Source: Notospermus geniculatus (Eukaryota > Nemertea > Pilidiophora > Heteronemertea > Lineidae). From it: a stretch of DNA of 64,000 nt. Positions 11,541 through 24,375 of the stretch are shown in pieces; within the stretch, counting starts at the first letter, position 1; each line of letters opens with the position of its first letter. The position numbers and the translations under genes were made by a program. The stretch lies in the NCBI GenBank assembly GCA_002633025.1, contig NMRB01000251.1:124001-188000 (forward strand), read 5' to 3'. The notes below the pieces were generated by a model. It made no database searches and was not told where the DNA came from. It was given only the letters and a program-made list of their open reading frames with translations.

Positions 11541-13439
11541 CTGGACCCCCTGGACCCTCCCTCTCGATCCACGCCTGGCTGATAAGCTAATTCCTATAGG
11601 GAGCTCCGTTTAAATCGCAGAGACGAGACAAGCTAAAATCAAGTATATTTGTCAGTATCTGAACTTAAACATTCAATAGCAGGTGTTCTTACTGTTAAAG
11701 TCAATTAGCTTTAGGTATGGTTTCAGAACAGGTCTTAGTGACAAATGGTGGAGTGTTTTGTAACAATACAACGCTCTTCCACCACGTCAACGACACAGAA
11801 GGGGTAAAGAAAAGCAGACACTTAGAGACACACCGTGATGGAAGACGCATCAGGAGGTCCTTCTTTGGCTTTGCTTTCAACACCAGATGTGTGTCTCCTT
11901 AGCCAAAAAAACGCGACAGAAATATTCTCTTCAGGACATTTTCCACCCAACCCTCCATTTACACGAGAGGGTGACGATGTTTCCGACTAGCCACCCTCTC
12001 ACTCTAATCACACGACGATTATGGCTATTAGAGCAAGTCGAATGTGTTTATGTGCTGGCATTTAGCTCCTCTTCCTTCCAGAGTTTGGGAAGAGGCAAGA
12101 TGTTCAGAATCGATAGAGATTTAACATCAAAGACGTTCCTTCTAGGCATAGTAAAGGACGGAGACCAGACTGAACTTACACGTATAGTGATTAACTCTAC
12201 CTATGGTTAGAAAGGGCAAGTGGGTGCACTAACGCTGATCGTTAAAGAGGACAAGTGGGTGCACTAACGCTGATCGTGGAGTGATGTCAAAGAACGACGC
12301 TTTTTTCTACCACCAGAAGTGTTTGTCCTGCTGGATTCGAACACGCAATGCTGAGGTGACACTGGTCAATGTTTCCATAAAGCTGTCTGCCAGCGTTAAG
12401 AGCCTGGTACTAGCTTTCAATCTGTACACATTAGCCACTTCACCGTTGTAGCATGTAGCATGTAACGGAAGAGAGTGAACATTGACCTGTCAGCCTTTCC
12501 AAGTGACAGCTTGCGATGCCATGGTCCAGTACCTACAGAATTCTGTTCGCCGTTTCGATTTGAAGTAATTAACCTCTTATATAGAATAGACGGTCGAAGA
12601 TGACTTCACCGATTGAATCTTCTCACTGTAGCCAGTGAACCATGATCGACCAAAGAGGCCACCTCGTAAAGTCTGCTAATCAAGCGTACTTAGCAAGTCA
12701 AGGACGGCGATGTATCACATTTGATGTGTGGATTCTTTCAACTACTTTTGCAGTTCCATTTGACCAAAGGGAGTTGCAAAAACAACCACCAGTGTGAAAA
12801 TTCAGCAGCAAATGGAAGAAGAGTAAATGTCGTTGACGGTGAAAATGTTGACTTGGTGACCGATGTAACCTCACGACAGTTGTTTATTGACCATTTTTAC
12901 CGTTTGTGTTAGGAATGGTAAGATTTGTAGGCGGGATCTTAAAAATTTTGGATGAAACCATGGTTACGCTTTACATCAATGTTTCTGATGCACCAAATCA
13001 TGTGTATAACGCCAGATTTCGCACCAAAACCTTAGCAATTAACCTTCAGTGTTCCTTCCAAGGGTTTAGGTGTAAGTTGTTACTCTAACACACATACATG
13101 TAGTTCCAATATCATATCAATCAACCCAGAGATATATACAGATTTACTACGATTTTGTTTTACTTCATCTAATTTATAAAAATAAATTCCAAATTAAACT
13201 CCCTATCTTGTCATTCTCGTATGAAAGTAAACCTATGATTGCGCGGCATTAGTAGGTGGACCATAATTTTGTAATTTCGCTTTACGTCGTATCTCTTAAT
13301 CCATCTGCTTTCGTTTGATTGATGGTCAATTAGTAAATTAAAGCACCGGATTGATGCAGTTGTAAAAACTACATAATTAGCTCTTAAATATGCATGTGGA
13401 TCTTTTACGCCGATACGACGGTATCACTAGCAGGCTCTT
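11541..13439. other. Non-coding stretch with a short tandem duplication
   Basis: Apart from the duplication near 12.2 kb nothing is recognised. A B-box-like GTTCGAATCC on the minus strand near 12345 has no convincing A box. Confidence 0.45.
12213..12283 (+). repeat. Direct duplication, 35-bp period x2
   Basis: CAAGTGGGTGCACTAACGCT begins at 12217 and again at 12252, and the match continues with GATCGT. The two copies are almost identical, so the duplication is recent. Confidence 0.85.
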
Positions 13440-13692
13440 TGAGACGCCCTTATAGCCTAGTGGTTACCACGTCCGCTCAGCAAGCGCAGGTCCCGGGGTC
13501 GAATCGAGCCCGGGCCATTCCCGGCTCTTCCCGTCCGTCGCATGGGACAGTAAACTGTGGTGCCTTGTACCTTGTTTCTTCGCATAAAATACCCCATTCA
13601 AGTGAGGAACATAAAGCTTGAGATGGCTTCTTCCGCACCTACCGGAGGCCAATAATGTTAAGCCCTGACGGAAATACAAATACAAATACTAT
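13440..13692 (+). mobile_element. tRNA-derived SINE, family 1, copy 2
   Basis: The head has A box TAGCCTAGTGGTTACC, an anticodon arm around CTCAGCAAG and B box GGGTCGAATC. The body shares GTCCGTCGCATGGGACAGTA and the GAGGAACAT-GCTTGAGATGGC words with the other copies. The 3' end is CCTGACGGAAATACAAATAC, a short ACAAAT-type repeat that probably served as the priming tail. The anticodon-loop AGC is consistent with descent from tRNA-Ala. Confidence 0.88.
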
Positions 13693-14731
13693 GAGGCTCT
13701 GAAACTACTAAGAACATCGAAATGTAAGTAGGGGAGGATAATTTGGTTGTGAATTGTTACAGACAAGTATAGGTATTCACTGACAGCAACCTTTCAGAGA
13801 AATTAACCACATGGATTTGCTTTCCGAAGGAACGCCATGAGCAATTTCAGACGACACGATATATGACGATAAGTATCAGCCGGCATATTTTTATAGGAGC
13901 CAACCCCCCTGATGAACTGATCAATCTTTATGTAACTTGCCACGCCATCTGAACAGAAAAAAATTAACAGCATACTTGCTATAAGTTTCAGACTGGGTAA
14001 CAAATCCGATGCAATTGCGTGATAGAATAATGTCTACCAGATCATATATGTTTTTTGCTATGGCTAACCTTTTGCCCAATAGGAATGGACAGAGTATTGG
14101 TCAGACGCAGACGACACCTAAATAATGCAAGAACTGTTGTATTTCGTGGTTCATCAATAATCATCAGGGCAGATGGTAATCTCACGTTTCAGAAACACAG
14201 GGAAGCAATTGTTTTTTTTCACACGTGGCCAAAACCACCAACATGTAAATAACTAACGCAGCATCGACAATCTCACAGGAACATTTTGCTGAATTTTCAT
14301 CATCATCAAATTACAGCTGCCGTGTCAAAACATCTTTACGTCTAAATAATTATCTATTTTCCTCGATTTAAAACGATTTAATTTCCAGCATGATATATTG
14401 TTAATTCTACCGGTTTACAAGTAAGGATTCCAGGCGAAAAATGTAATAAATTACTTCATTATTTTCACCATATCCTTCGGCGAAATTGCAACTGCTTCTG
14501 ATTCGAATTGACTGGGAGCATTAATGTTTGTTAAAATATTGATAACTTCCTGATGTCTTATACCGTATACGGAGATGATATATCGTTGAAATGTACTGAG
14601 ACCTTCAAATCATTATTAATATTTGACCCGGCGAGTAGTTTGTGAAAATTATCTGAGAGGTATCTCAGTGAAACGCACTTCATTGTACATTAGTTCACCA
14701 TTCACCAGAACCCCTGGTCGGCGAGGATTTT
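13693..14731. other. Non-coding AT-rich stretch
   Basis: Nothing recognisable. Only short frames without domains. Confidence 0.4.
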
Positions 14732-14774
14732 ACTGTAAAGTGCGGAATAGATGACATCATCCGCACTTTACCGT
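14732..14774. repeat. Small inverted repeat, 15-bp arms
   Basis: ACTGTAAAGTGCGGA is mirrored, with one mismatch, as TCCGCACTTTACCGT after a 13-bp loop. Confidence 0.65.
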
Positions 14775-15029
14775 CAGCCGTCGGCAAGGGTGACCCTAGA
14801 TGTCATATTCCTCTGAGCAACCTTGCACCTTTCAAGTGACAGTCAACGGTGTCGCCGGGTTTATGGTATGTTGCATGCCACCATTAGCCAATTGACAGTG
14901 AGGTGCTATTAGCGACCTTCAAGGAGGAGGATCAAGGCAACAGCTGTCAATCGCACTTGATAACTGACGTTACCAAGGTTTTTATATCGAATGTGTAAAC
15001 ATGATGGTGGTCTTATAGTGGTTATTCAC

Positions 15030-15197
15030 TGACGTCACAACGGTCACGTGACTGCAAAGAGCCGGCAACGACGTCAAAACTATCACGTCATATTTTGACG
15101 TCACGATCTGTGTGTTGACGCTGTGTTCATGCCGTGACGTCGCTTGGCGTTTTGACGGCCAATTGCGGCATCGTGTCGTCATGGAAATGTGACGTCA
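15030..15197. promoter_or_regulatory. Cluster of CRE-type (TGACGTCA) palindromes plus an E-box
   Basis: Perfect TGACGTCA palindromes lie at 15030-15037, 15096-15103 and 15190-15197. Near-matches lie at 15069 (CGACGTCA), 15085 (ACGTCA) and 15135 (TGACGTCG), and a CACGTG E-box at 15045-15050. TGACGTCA is the full consensus for CREB/ATF bZIP dimers. Three perfect copies in 168 bp are far above chance for an 8-mer. I cannot identify a target gene. A CRE-rich fragment of a dead transposon is an alternative, since one MITE at 21804 also contains this word. Confidence 0.5.
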
Positions 15198-15445
15198 CGA
15201 GAAGAACCTCTATAAACAAACCAGTTACTACACATCTTAATGTGACAATGTACAGTCCAGCTGTAGACATCTCCAGGGAATGTGACCAGCCAATGGACAG
15301 TCGCATATCGAGTACCATTCCCCATGTTGTGTCATATCCTGGAGCATACCGTATATCACCTGGCCATGGTGTTGTGTCGGTACAATATGACTGACACCCG
15401 TTGTGTTCGGATCATTACTGAGCTCCCCCAGGCTAAACTGCGGTT

Positions 15446-15522
15446 GTACATGGCAAAGTACATTGTACCAAATGTTGCAGATTGACTTCTATGTCATGTG
15501 GTACTGTGTACTTTGACATGCA
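15446..15522. repeat. Inverted repeat, ~23-bp arms
   Basis: ACATGGCAAAGTACATTGTA is mirrored by TACTGTGTACTTTGACATGC with three mismatches across a ~28-bp loop. It may be a small MITE. Confidence 0.6.
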
Positions 15523-17465
15523 CTCGTCAACTGTGGCTTCTTCTCCACGTATGTTTGACAATGGCTGAGGTGAATTATGTTCAGAATAAGTTCTGTGCAC
15601 ACTCAAGTGTGTAACTTATCGTTGGTTTACAATTAAGATATCCCAAGCTTTCTCAAGAATCAACCTACGTATTTGTAAGTGGTGCATCTTCATGCCAGCC
15701 ATTACACGTACCGGAAGGAAGCCATGTCATCAATATGTAAGCCAAGCCTAAAATCATTCCTCGATAAGCCGGTTATCACTGGGTCTCGTCGATCTAACGA
15801 CAGTCCATTAAAAGGCCATCAAGATTCCGCAAAATGCTACTCGACACGACGTCGTACAATGTCGTACTAACATGCTAACACTAGAAACAAACCTTAAGAT
15901 GACATTTTACTATAATCTGATAGTATCTACCTCATCTACATCCTCTCTTATCTATTTTTGATGATATGTGACCGTAGCTCGACTAATGATCAGTCTATTA
16001 AAAATTTTATATATAGGTGAATCCCTTATGCTTCTGGTTATGGTAGATATAATGAGAAACTAACGAGCTATACTCGTGTATCAAAGAATAAAGGGACTGG
16101 GGCATTGTTTTACTTGTATCAACAGGGATATACCTTGGGGGAGGGGACGATGACGGATGAGTATGTAAGGGTATTTCGAGAACTCTTTGTCGTTAGATGT
16201 TGGTTGTTGATAAGAAACAAACATATCTCTAGCTACATACATAGTTACCTTTATAGAACTGTATATGGTACCTATTTCATATTGGTATAGTAAGGATTCT
16301 CACGATAGCCTACACATTTGGAGGATAGCTATACTATAGGCTGTTTTGGTGACGTATGGCTGATCTTTCATGTATGCATACATTGGCAATATTACCAATC
16401 TTGTTGCACATGAAAAAGAGGAAAATATGAGAGAATAGCACAGTGACATTTCCCACAAAGATTACATCTCCCCATCAACGTAGCTTTGCTAACGGCTGGA
16501 TGCCAACAGTATAGATATCAAACTGTGATAATTTGATGTAGTTGGTTGGTGTTTTTTTGTGGGCTAAGCATAGAAGATGGCATCAAACGGGTGATGCGTT
16601 ACATTGGAATATACATTGCATGACAGTAGACGTGGCGGCTGAGAATGTGGAAGAGACAACTGATCACCGCTGCAGAATGCACACATGAGATTTTCCTTGA
16701 ATAAATCAAGCCGTTCCTTTTTGTAAACCTTCGAATCAAATTGCTCTTTTTGTTTGCTGTGGCTTTCTTCTTCAATACATGTAATTTCATTCCCAAAAAC
16801 AAATACATGTAGTTATTATACAGGAACAAGAGATTGTTTTTGTTTCTCACCAAAAATGGTGCAAATCACCAAAAGGAATGCAAGCCCACTTTCACCAGTT
16901 CTAACGGGGCATACTCAAAGCAATGCAGGCGATCCTCGAGAGAGACGGTAAGCTGCATAATTTACAGATACTTATAAAACCCGAAGATAATGTGTATGCA
17001 GCTAGTCAAGTTAGCCGTAATGAGATAAAGTCTAGATGTCTGGAAGCGGCTAGGGTTTCTTACCAAGTTCGATTCTTGGAGCCAGGATTGTTCAACCGGT
17101 GCTAGGCAAATCCCATGACGTTCATGTGGCCCGTAATTACCATAATTAGATCAGCTGTTGATTAGTTGTCCACTAATGTGATTCTACTTCTGTTTCTTGA
17201 AGATCAAATATTGGCTCATCAATGTAAGCACGTCTCTCTTCCATGGTAAGCAACCATGTGTTGACTTCTTTGAAAAAAAATGATGGAATTACGTCGTGAA
17301 TAGTGCTATCTACAATTCTATCTACTTGATGATTATTGAAATTGCTGCAAAACAACGGCCGGTCTCGCGGGATTTGGTTGGCTTTCTCGAATTCTTAAGT
17401 TAAAAAAGTGGTGTATTATTCAATCTACAGAAACAAATGCATGCAGTAGCCACATTGACCCATTC
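15523..17465. other. Non-coding AT-rich stretch
   Basis: No repeat, RNA gene or recognisable coding segment was found. Confidence 0.4.
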
Positions 17466-17640
17466 GGGGCGGCCGAGTGGTACGGCAGCCTCTTCAATGA
17501 TTGACACTCCTCAGATCGTAGGTGCAACACGTGCAATAACAACGGTCAACAGGAAGCAATTTTTGCATTGGCGCAGTGAAAGCACAGGTGCTAGTCGCCA
17601 ATTACATTCTTAAACACATTGCTTCTAATCCAAATCTGAT
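17466..17640 (+). repeat. Possible decayed SINE with tRNA-Ser/Leu-like head
   Basis: GGGGCGGCCGAGTGGTACGG resembles the 5' end and A box of a class II tRNA, but the expected B box is degraded (AGGTGCAACACG). It is not a functional tRNA gene. It has no sister copy in the window. Confidence 0.3.
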
Positions 17641-18316
17641 GGAAAAGGCACTCCCCTAGTAAAAAACTGATACGGACATAAATTTCCTGGACATCTGCAC
17701 GCGCTGGGAATAAAGAAAGGTACAGATTTTTCTATTTATTTCTCGATTTCTGTTAATAAATCACTCCAGAAGCACAGAAGTGTTAGGCTATCACTGGAAG
17801 CAGTTGGTATGGTGGCCAGTTTCAACTTAGCTTGTTTAATTGTCTGTACACTGACGCCAAGTTGTCGACGTGAAATGAACTGGTGTTGATGATCAACTGG
17901 TGAGACTGTAGATTAAGAATCAGTAACACCCTGAGTTGACCGTACATCGTGTACACTTTCTCTTAAAATATATACAAAAGATGCATAAAACCTTCGGGTG
18001 GTACCGAACGAATTGTCAGTTTCATGCTATGTCTGCCTGAATTAGTAATACATTCAGCACGAGATGCCACGACAGACCTCGTCCAAGCGAAGTTGAAGTC
18101 AACTGTTGCTAGCTAACAGAATAATAGGGAGAAGTGGTAATGATTTCTCTTCTATCTTTATTCTTTATAGCTTAAGTAATGACTGCTGCCACAGCTGCTG
18201 ACGATGGTTTAGTCAATTTGCTACGTAATGAAAAGGACCTAGCAATTCCGCCAAAACGTGGCAAACATGTTGGGGTAGCGGTATGTAGATGTGTTAGTTA
18301 AGGAGGATAGAATCCA
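17641..18316. other. Non-coding stretch
   Basis: Nothing recognised. Confidence 0.4.
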
Positions 18317-18423
18317 GGGCCCACATTCATAAAACCCTTGCAAGGCTTAGTTACTTGCTAAAGTGCTCAGTTTGTACAGGTCAATATACACAACTAGTAA
18401 CCAACTAAGGTGAAAATAGACCC
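18317..18423. mobile_element. Fold-back MITE, second copy of the 2228 type
   Basis: It starts GGGCCCACATTCATAAAACC and shares the interior (CTCAGTTTGTACAGGTCAAT, ATACACAACTAGTAACC) with 2228-2345. The right end (GAAAATAGACCC) has decayed. It supplies the last codons of a 136-codon minus-strand frame at 18405-18815, which makes that frame suspect. Confidence 0.7.
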
Positions 18424-18984
18424 AGCACTCCAGACTCAAGTTGAAATGAATAAACTTGAAGTATTAAGCATCTCAGTGATATGAACTGTTTGTAAATCCT
18501 CCATTCTTCCAACCTTCGGAAACATGAACAACAAGAAGAAATCAAGAGCCTTGAGCCAAAACTTCTCCATCTTGCTTCGTTTTTTGTACATCGCTGCCGA
18601 AGGACGAGTACCTCCGAGCAGAGTTTAGGAAGATTTAAATGACGACGACAGAAACTTTTCAGCAACAGCCGTAGTTCGTCAGCATCGTTGTTTTTACATA
18701 TTGATTTTCTATTCATCAGAAGAGACCATGTCGTAATCGGTAATGGGGAATTATTTTTGTATTCCAGTTCTCCATAACCAACGATGGAACCACCGCCCAA
18801 ACAAAGAACATGCACCTCTGCTGTCGTTGTTGCAAAAGTAGCTGGTGTTTCATTTACTTGTGAGTTAGAAACAAATGAAATACTATTACCTGCTGCTTTT
18901 TCAATATGTCATTTAGAATAGAAAAAGGCGAAAAGTTACATACTCCAGCATTAAAAAGGAAGCAGACAAGTCTTAGCCATCGTT

Positions 18985-19214
18985 CGTAAAAAGCAGGGGC
19001 GTAGTTAACTTTCATGGCGTAGGGGGCAAAATTGATCGCGTCTGAGGGGCTCTGGGGCCCTCCCCAGAAAAATTGAAAATCTACACTCTCTCAGATGCAT
19101 TTTCCCCAGATCTGACACTACAATAACTTGGCTCGAAGAGGGGAAATGACATTCTAGAGCAAACATTTGTCTTGTCCCTCTTTGCTCTGCCCCCCCCCCC
19201 CACCCCACCCCCCG
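18985..19214. repeat. Possible hAT-type MITE fragment with poly-C tract
   Basis: It begins with CAGGGGCGTAG, like the CAGGGGCGGATCC ends of hAT-type MITEs, contains a GGGGCCCTCCCC palindrome, and ends in a poly-C run with two As (19190-19214). The right terminus is not identifiable. Confidence 0.3.
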
Positions 19215-19527
19215 GAAAGTGTTCGATGTATCGGTATGGCCAAGGAATTACCTACAAAGTAGAGTCTTGTGTTCCGGATATAATACCTCGACATTTTTTA
19301 AAGTTTAGATCTACTGTGCGAAATGACTTTTTCATTCACCCAACAAGATAATATTGAAGTTAGCAGAATCATCTGCCAAACACACCTCCGCCACGACATG
19401 AACAGCTGAACACCAATTGTTTTAGTTTCATCGCCATGTGTCTTTTCATATTTCGTATTCGGAGAAGTGAGAGAAGCTTTTTGTGGGAGACAGGAAGCCG
19501 TACCGCAGCTCAACATGAGCAGCCTAC

Positions 19528-19585
19528 CGAACATATCGTGGGCAATGGCGAGATCTGGATACAGATGAGCTTGGCTAGCAGCCAT
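19528..19585 (-). CDS. Candidate first coding exon with YY1-like start
   Basis: On the minus strand a start in the context GGCAAGATGGCTGCTAGC opens a frame beginning MAASQAHLYPDLAIAHDMF and meets a possible donor (TTCG|GTAGGC) after 58 bases. AAGATGGC around a start is the usual YY1 motif of TATA-less promoters. About 60 bases upstream an inverted CCAAT box (GATTGG on the minus strand) is present. If unspliced, the frame runs 95 codons to 19298. I recognise no protein family and find no clear next exon. Confidence 0.22.
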
Positions 19586-19659
19586 CTTGCCAAAAGTAGG
19601 TCATTGTCATGGGGATTTCCCCCACTGAGGGATGGGAGAACCAATCATCTGTCACTCTG

Positions 19660-21803
19660 AAAGAAACTGCCCAAGGTGATGACCTAATTAATCTATCCAT
19701 TTCATTTTTCATCATGTTCAATATTGGATGCTAACATTGTATATATCGACACATTTAGCCTTACGCCTTGAAATTTCAAAATAATTATATGAACAATCTG
19801 ACCTTGAGCCATAATTCATGACAGAAATTCATGACAGAAATACCAACCAGGACCTGGACTACATTCGGCTGCTCTTGGTGATCGACTGATGGTCATTGCC
19901 TCTGATAATACACGTCAAGTAGACGAAATTTTACTTACAACGCTGCAGAAGTTTCGGAGGAACCCGTGCCATGGAGAAATTGATGACTTACCTGAAACAA
20001 TAGAGGAAGAAATAGTAAGCAAAGACAGATGAACAGATCAAGTTAGCAAAGATGAAAGGAAGGAACCCGAAGGAAAAAGAAATTCAAAATCGTCAGTTCA
20101 GGCTGTGAAATGAGGACCCTGCAGAACTACCGCCACTGGGAGGCGCTGTGAGCGGTTGGACCTTTTCCCGACGTCTCAGTCCGTGTTGCACTGCGTCAAG
20201 TACGTCGTGACGCGACGTCATTGCATTGCTTTGCTCTGTTTTTGACGTCTTCGGTACAACTCGTTCGCAGCGCCGCCCTGTCGGGATAAAAAGTTGTGCG
20301 GGTTCCTCATTGCACATGTATATCCGTCTTCCTTCGTTTTAGGGGACATGAACCAGAAAGTGTCTTTGAAAACGAATACTTTCTGGCAGACGGGAACACC
20401 CGACTTCAACACTCACTTCACCAGACTTTAAGAATCGGAGCGTGAAAGATTTCGGTAAGTTGAAGCCGAAACCACTGTCTTGAAAGTCATTCGATACGAG
20501 TTTTCAACAGTGAGAGTTCTTGCAACGAAGTCAGCATTTTTCTGATCAAAAAATTTCGAAAGTTCATGATCCTTATATATTTTTTGCTTATTCGGTTTTG
20601 AAGACAATAACAAGGTGATCGGTTACAGAAAGTCAAGCCAAAGTTCACCGAGTCGACTCTGTTTTACAAAGAACGGCTCGTATTCCTTGATATCGAGGTA
20701 ACATATACAGTTTATGAGCAAGCTTCCAATATAATTGCCAATACTTGATCAAGACGAGCTACTGATATTGGTAAATGTCTGTCGTGCCAGCATTATTGTG
20801 TTTCTCCTTAGCGGGCAAACTATAAGATTTCACCATTAACCAAGCGTCATTCCTTTGGGTCAGCGGGTGTCGCGTTAGGGTCTTGCTGAGGAATCCAAGG
20901 ATCAAAACTTCGTTGATCGATAGTTAGCGACTTCCGCAATAAATCTATGATATACTTTAGACATAGTCTCGCCTATACCCCGCGGTCGTGATCGCCCAGC
21001 CGAATCGAAATGTTTTTGAGTCCACAAAAGTAGTGTACCATTCCCACCTACCAGTGCAGTTGCTGGGACAAGTCAGGTAACTGTTTCATGCTCCAACACC
21101 GGCGATTTCGTCGTTCTAAATGTCTACTAGTGTGTTGGAGAATGAATCACGAAGAGATAACTCGACAGTATCGCCACCGCCGGTAATACGCAAGACTATT
21201 ATGTACCAATCTTTTTAGTTCTTCAAATAGACATTACAACAGGAAGACAAATTCACGTAAACTTTGTTGAAAGTTACTTTTGGCGAATGAAAAGTACTGC
21301 AAATAATGTACCCTTTTTCGCGCGTCGCTGTGAAAGTGGAACTTGTTCGCTCGCCCACGTAACTACCAAAACGTTCCGTTTTTGATAGCTTTTACGTACT
21401 TTTCTATTTCTCAGGAACTCCCAGCAAGTTTGATGATAAATTATTTACAATACTCCGAATGTCCCAAAGGAAATTGACAAATTTCATTGTATTCCTTTCT
21501 AACTTCTACACATAAGTTTATTTCTTGTTGGCTTTATCAATTTTAATTTCATGAGAACGTTGACATGCGTTTTGTGATTACCCAAAGGGCTGTGATTTCG
21601 TAATGCATTATGCAGTAAGAAAACTCGGAGCTGAATATTCTTGATTAAAGATCGCCGGGAGGAGAAAAGAAACTGAACATTTAATGGTACCTGACTTACG
21701 TACATGAAATAGTGTTCACAATTTTTGTTCTTTGTCTGTTGGACTACCTAGTCACATCCTTCATTTTGATTAATTTTACCTATCTTTTCAATGAGAGACT
21801 CTC
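19660..21803. other. Non-coding stretch
   Basis: Small frames only. A 13-bp word (ATTCATGACAGAA) is tandemly doubled near 19815. A CTCF-like CCACTGGGAGGCGC at about 20133-20146 has two deviations from the core motif. Confidence 0.4.
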
Positions 21804-21974
21804 CTGCCGTTAGAGGGCACCACCTGTTAGCGGTCCCAGAACGTCACGGAATTTGACGTCACAGAGAAGACATGCGCGCCCAACGTCATCCATAATGAGA
21901 CCGTGGCCTACATCTGAGACGTCAGATTTCGTGACGTTCCAGGGCCGCTAAATGGTGGTGGCCTCTAACGGCAG
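21804..21974. mobile_element. Fold-back MITE with CTGCCGTTAGAGG ends
   Basis: The left arm runs CTGCCGTTAGAGG, CACCACC, TTAGCGG, AACGTCACGGAATTTGACGTC, and it is mirrored in the same order at the right end (ending CCTCTAACGGCAG). Arms are about 58 bp with scattered mismatches. A deletion derivative lies at 22462-22549. It carries a TGACGTCA word in the left arm. Confidence 0.85.
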
Positions 21975-22461
21975 TAAAGTCGCCCATCGAAAACTCAAAT
22001 TCAAGAAGTAGTCGTAACCGTCTTCTTTCCATTGTGTAGTCTTGATTCCTAAGTAGTGGGTGGACTTTTTAAGTAAGTCTGAGTAGCAGCCTAAAACCGC
22101 TACAATATTAATGTGGCCAGCCTAGCACCACTTGTGCACTTCCCCTAATGCAGTAGCATGTCGTAAATCAGAGTATCCAATATGTTTGCTGGTAAATGTG
22201 CATTTATCTTATATTTACTTTCATATGGAGATCAAAAGGATTAATGACAGGGCTGCGTGTGTGGATGCCAATGGCCGAATAATATATTGATGTCCGCGGG
22301 GGTATGGTATGACAGGGTCTCGCCTGTTAGAAAGGAATGAATGGGCGAGACTTGGTCAGAGTCCTACTCCTGATGTCTGATTCTTTTTGACAGTTGTGTA
22401 TCAGCATAATATGGTCTCAGATGGCAGAGTGAACCACGTACCACCGCATTGGAAGACGTTA

Positions 22462-22549
22462 CTGCCGTTAGAGACTTCAACCAATTAGCAGTCCTGGAAC
22501 GTCACGGAATTTGACGCCACAGAGAAAAGGTGGTGGCCTCTGGCTGCAG
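22462..22549. mobile_element. Internally deleted copy of the 21804 MITE
   Basis: It keeps the left arm (CTGCCGTTAGAG through CTGGAACGTCACGGAATTTG) and the right end (GGTGGTGGCCTCTGGCTGCAG) but lacks the middle and most of the right arm. It lies about 490 bp from the full copy. Confidence 0.8.
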
Positions 22550-24375
22550 TAAAATCTCTCATTCTTTGGCAGGACGTTTCCCGTGTTTTCGAACGATTGG
22601 AATCAACAGGAACGCTTGATGAACTGTGAACTTCATCCATGCCGTTCGTTCGCGCAGCCGGAAAATGTCCTTCCGAAGGTCTCCATCATGACGGATCCCT
22701 GATGAAGTCTTGTCCTGAGACCAGCGTCTGTGGCGGATGTGAACTGCATCCTAGCTTTGATTCAATCAATATATTTTGTAGAAGGAAATCAGCCGTGGTA
22801 ATCGGCGGTACCAGCTGTAACGCTATGGTTATTGGGTAAAACCAAGGCTTACTAGGGGATTGTGCCAGGACGACTAAAAGCGCTACTCCACAAGGGCATT
22901 TTCTCGGTCATATTGGATCGCTATGGGCATGGTAGTCTGTCATTTTTCCTTTGAAAACGTCTGTACACCTGATACCTGTATTTGTTTCCAAGGTCTATTG
23001 TCAAGGATTGTTCTACGTGCGTCAGAAAGCGAGGATAAGATCAAACTGCATAACCCAGCAGTACAGGAAAGTCGGTATAATGGCTGTCTCACGTTTATGC
23101 TCCCTTGAACATGACACCAAGTATCTGCTTATAGAGAAAAAACGCATAACAAGGTTGAGGAAACAATATCATGTCTCTATATATCACATTATCTCCTGCA
23201 CCAGCCTCTTCTCTTTACCCAGACAGAGGATTCAACATTCCCAATGAAGGGAAAACAAGCTACCAATGGATAGTTACGCCCTTAAATTGCAGCTCCTTCT
23301 GCTTTGAACGACTCACTGGACCTCAACCATCCATCTCGTAAACACCAGTAATTGCATCGCCAAACATAATATGACCATTGTAGACCCCGACCTAATGGAA
23401 ACATACCTCCCAAATGGACTCTCCATCGGGCTAATAGGGAAAAAACTCCTCCATGATTTATTTTTATGGCTATTTACTGCTATACTTCACGAAGCTGTCG
23501 GCAGACATTTTGGATGAGACAATNTTTTAGACTTGATATTCTGTGCTGGATGTGCATCCTTTATTGTAATTGCTTGGCAATTAGGTAAAGTAATTTGGTT
23601 TTATATCATGTCAATTAGCCAATTCTCCTAAATGAATGGAATGACTTTACAGCGGAAATATACATGGATGTCGTTTATGAGTCCATAAAGTAAGCGTTCA
23701 GTTCTGATCAACATATAGCAAGGCTACCGGTAGGATTGGGTTAAAATTAATCTCCCGCCAGCCGTAGTTAGTTTTTTGACTGGTCTAATGAGATTGCTTG
23801 TTCATTTGCTGTCTCCGTTGTTCAAATGTTTTCGGAATTAAACAAGTCATTTTTCGTCCCAAGCATTCTTTTTTTCGTATGTAATATCATTGTGCCGTGG
23901 CTTCTTGTCTTACTTAACATGCATTGTTTCAGTTGCCGCCAATTGTAATCAATTGAGGGGCACATAGATCGTTTTGCCAAGGTTACCAGAGCCATATATG
24001 ACCATTACTGGTCAGATGGCACGTTAAGTCACCATGAATAATACAGGAGAGACGGTGCACTCTTCGCTGGCCAGTTCTGTCATGGGATAAGTTATTTACT
24101 AAACATAATTTCATCATGGTGCTTGGGGGCACGTGGTTTGTTCTGACAAATAATTGATATACTTAGACCGGAGTCGGAGTATGGGCATGTCTGATGACCC
24201 ATTATTCAATATTTGTGGCCATCTCATCCGTAAAGCATTTGTTCTTTCTATAAATTGACCCTTTACGAGATTACGCTATATACACGTATCCCCTAGGCCT
24301 TGATAACGATTGGATGATTAGATTTGAGTGAAAACTTGTTTCTTGATGCTAAAATTCATCAACCGTAAAAAGCCT
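22550..24375. other. Non-coding stretch
   Basis: Short frames without recognisable domains. A single N at 23524. No repeat was found. Confidence 0.4.

Noticed and set aside
12325-12440. tRNA-like SINE on the minus strand
   Set aside because: There is a B-box-like word only; the A box and fold are not convincing.
18405-18815. 136-codon minus-strand frame as a gene
   Set aside because: Its last codons come from a MITE, it does not begin with ATG, and no family is recognised.
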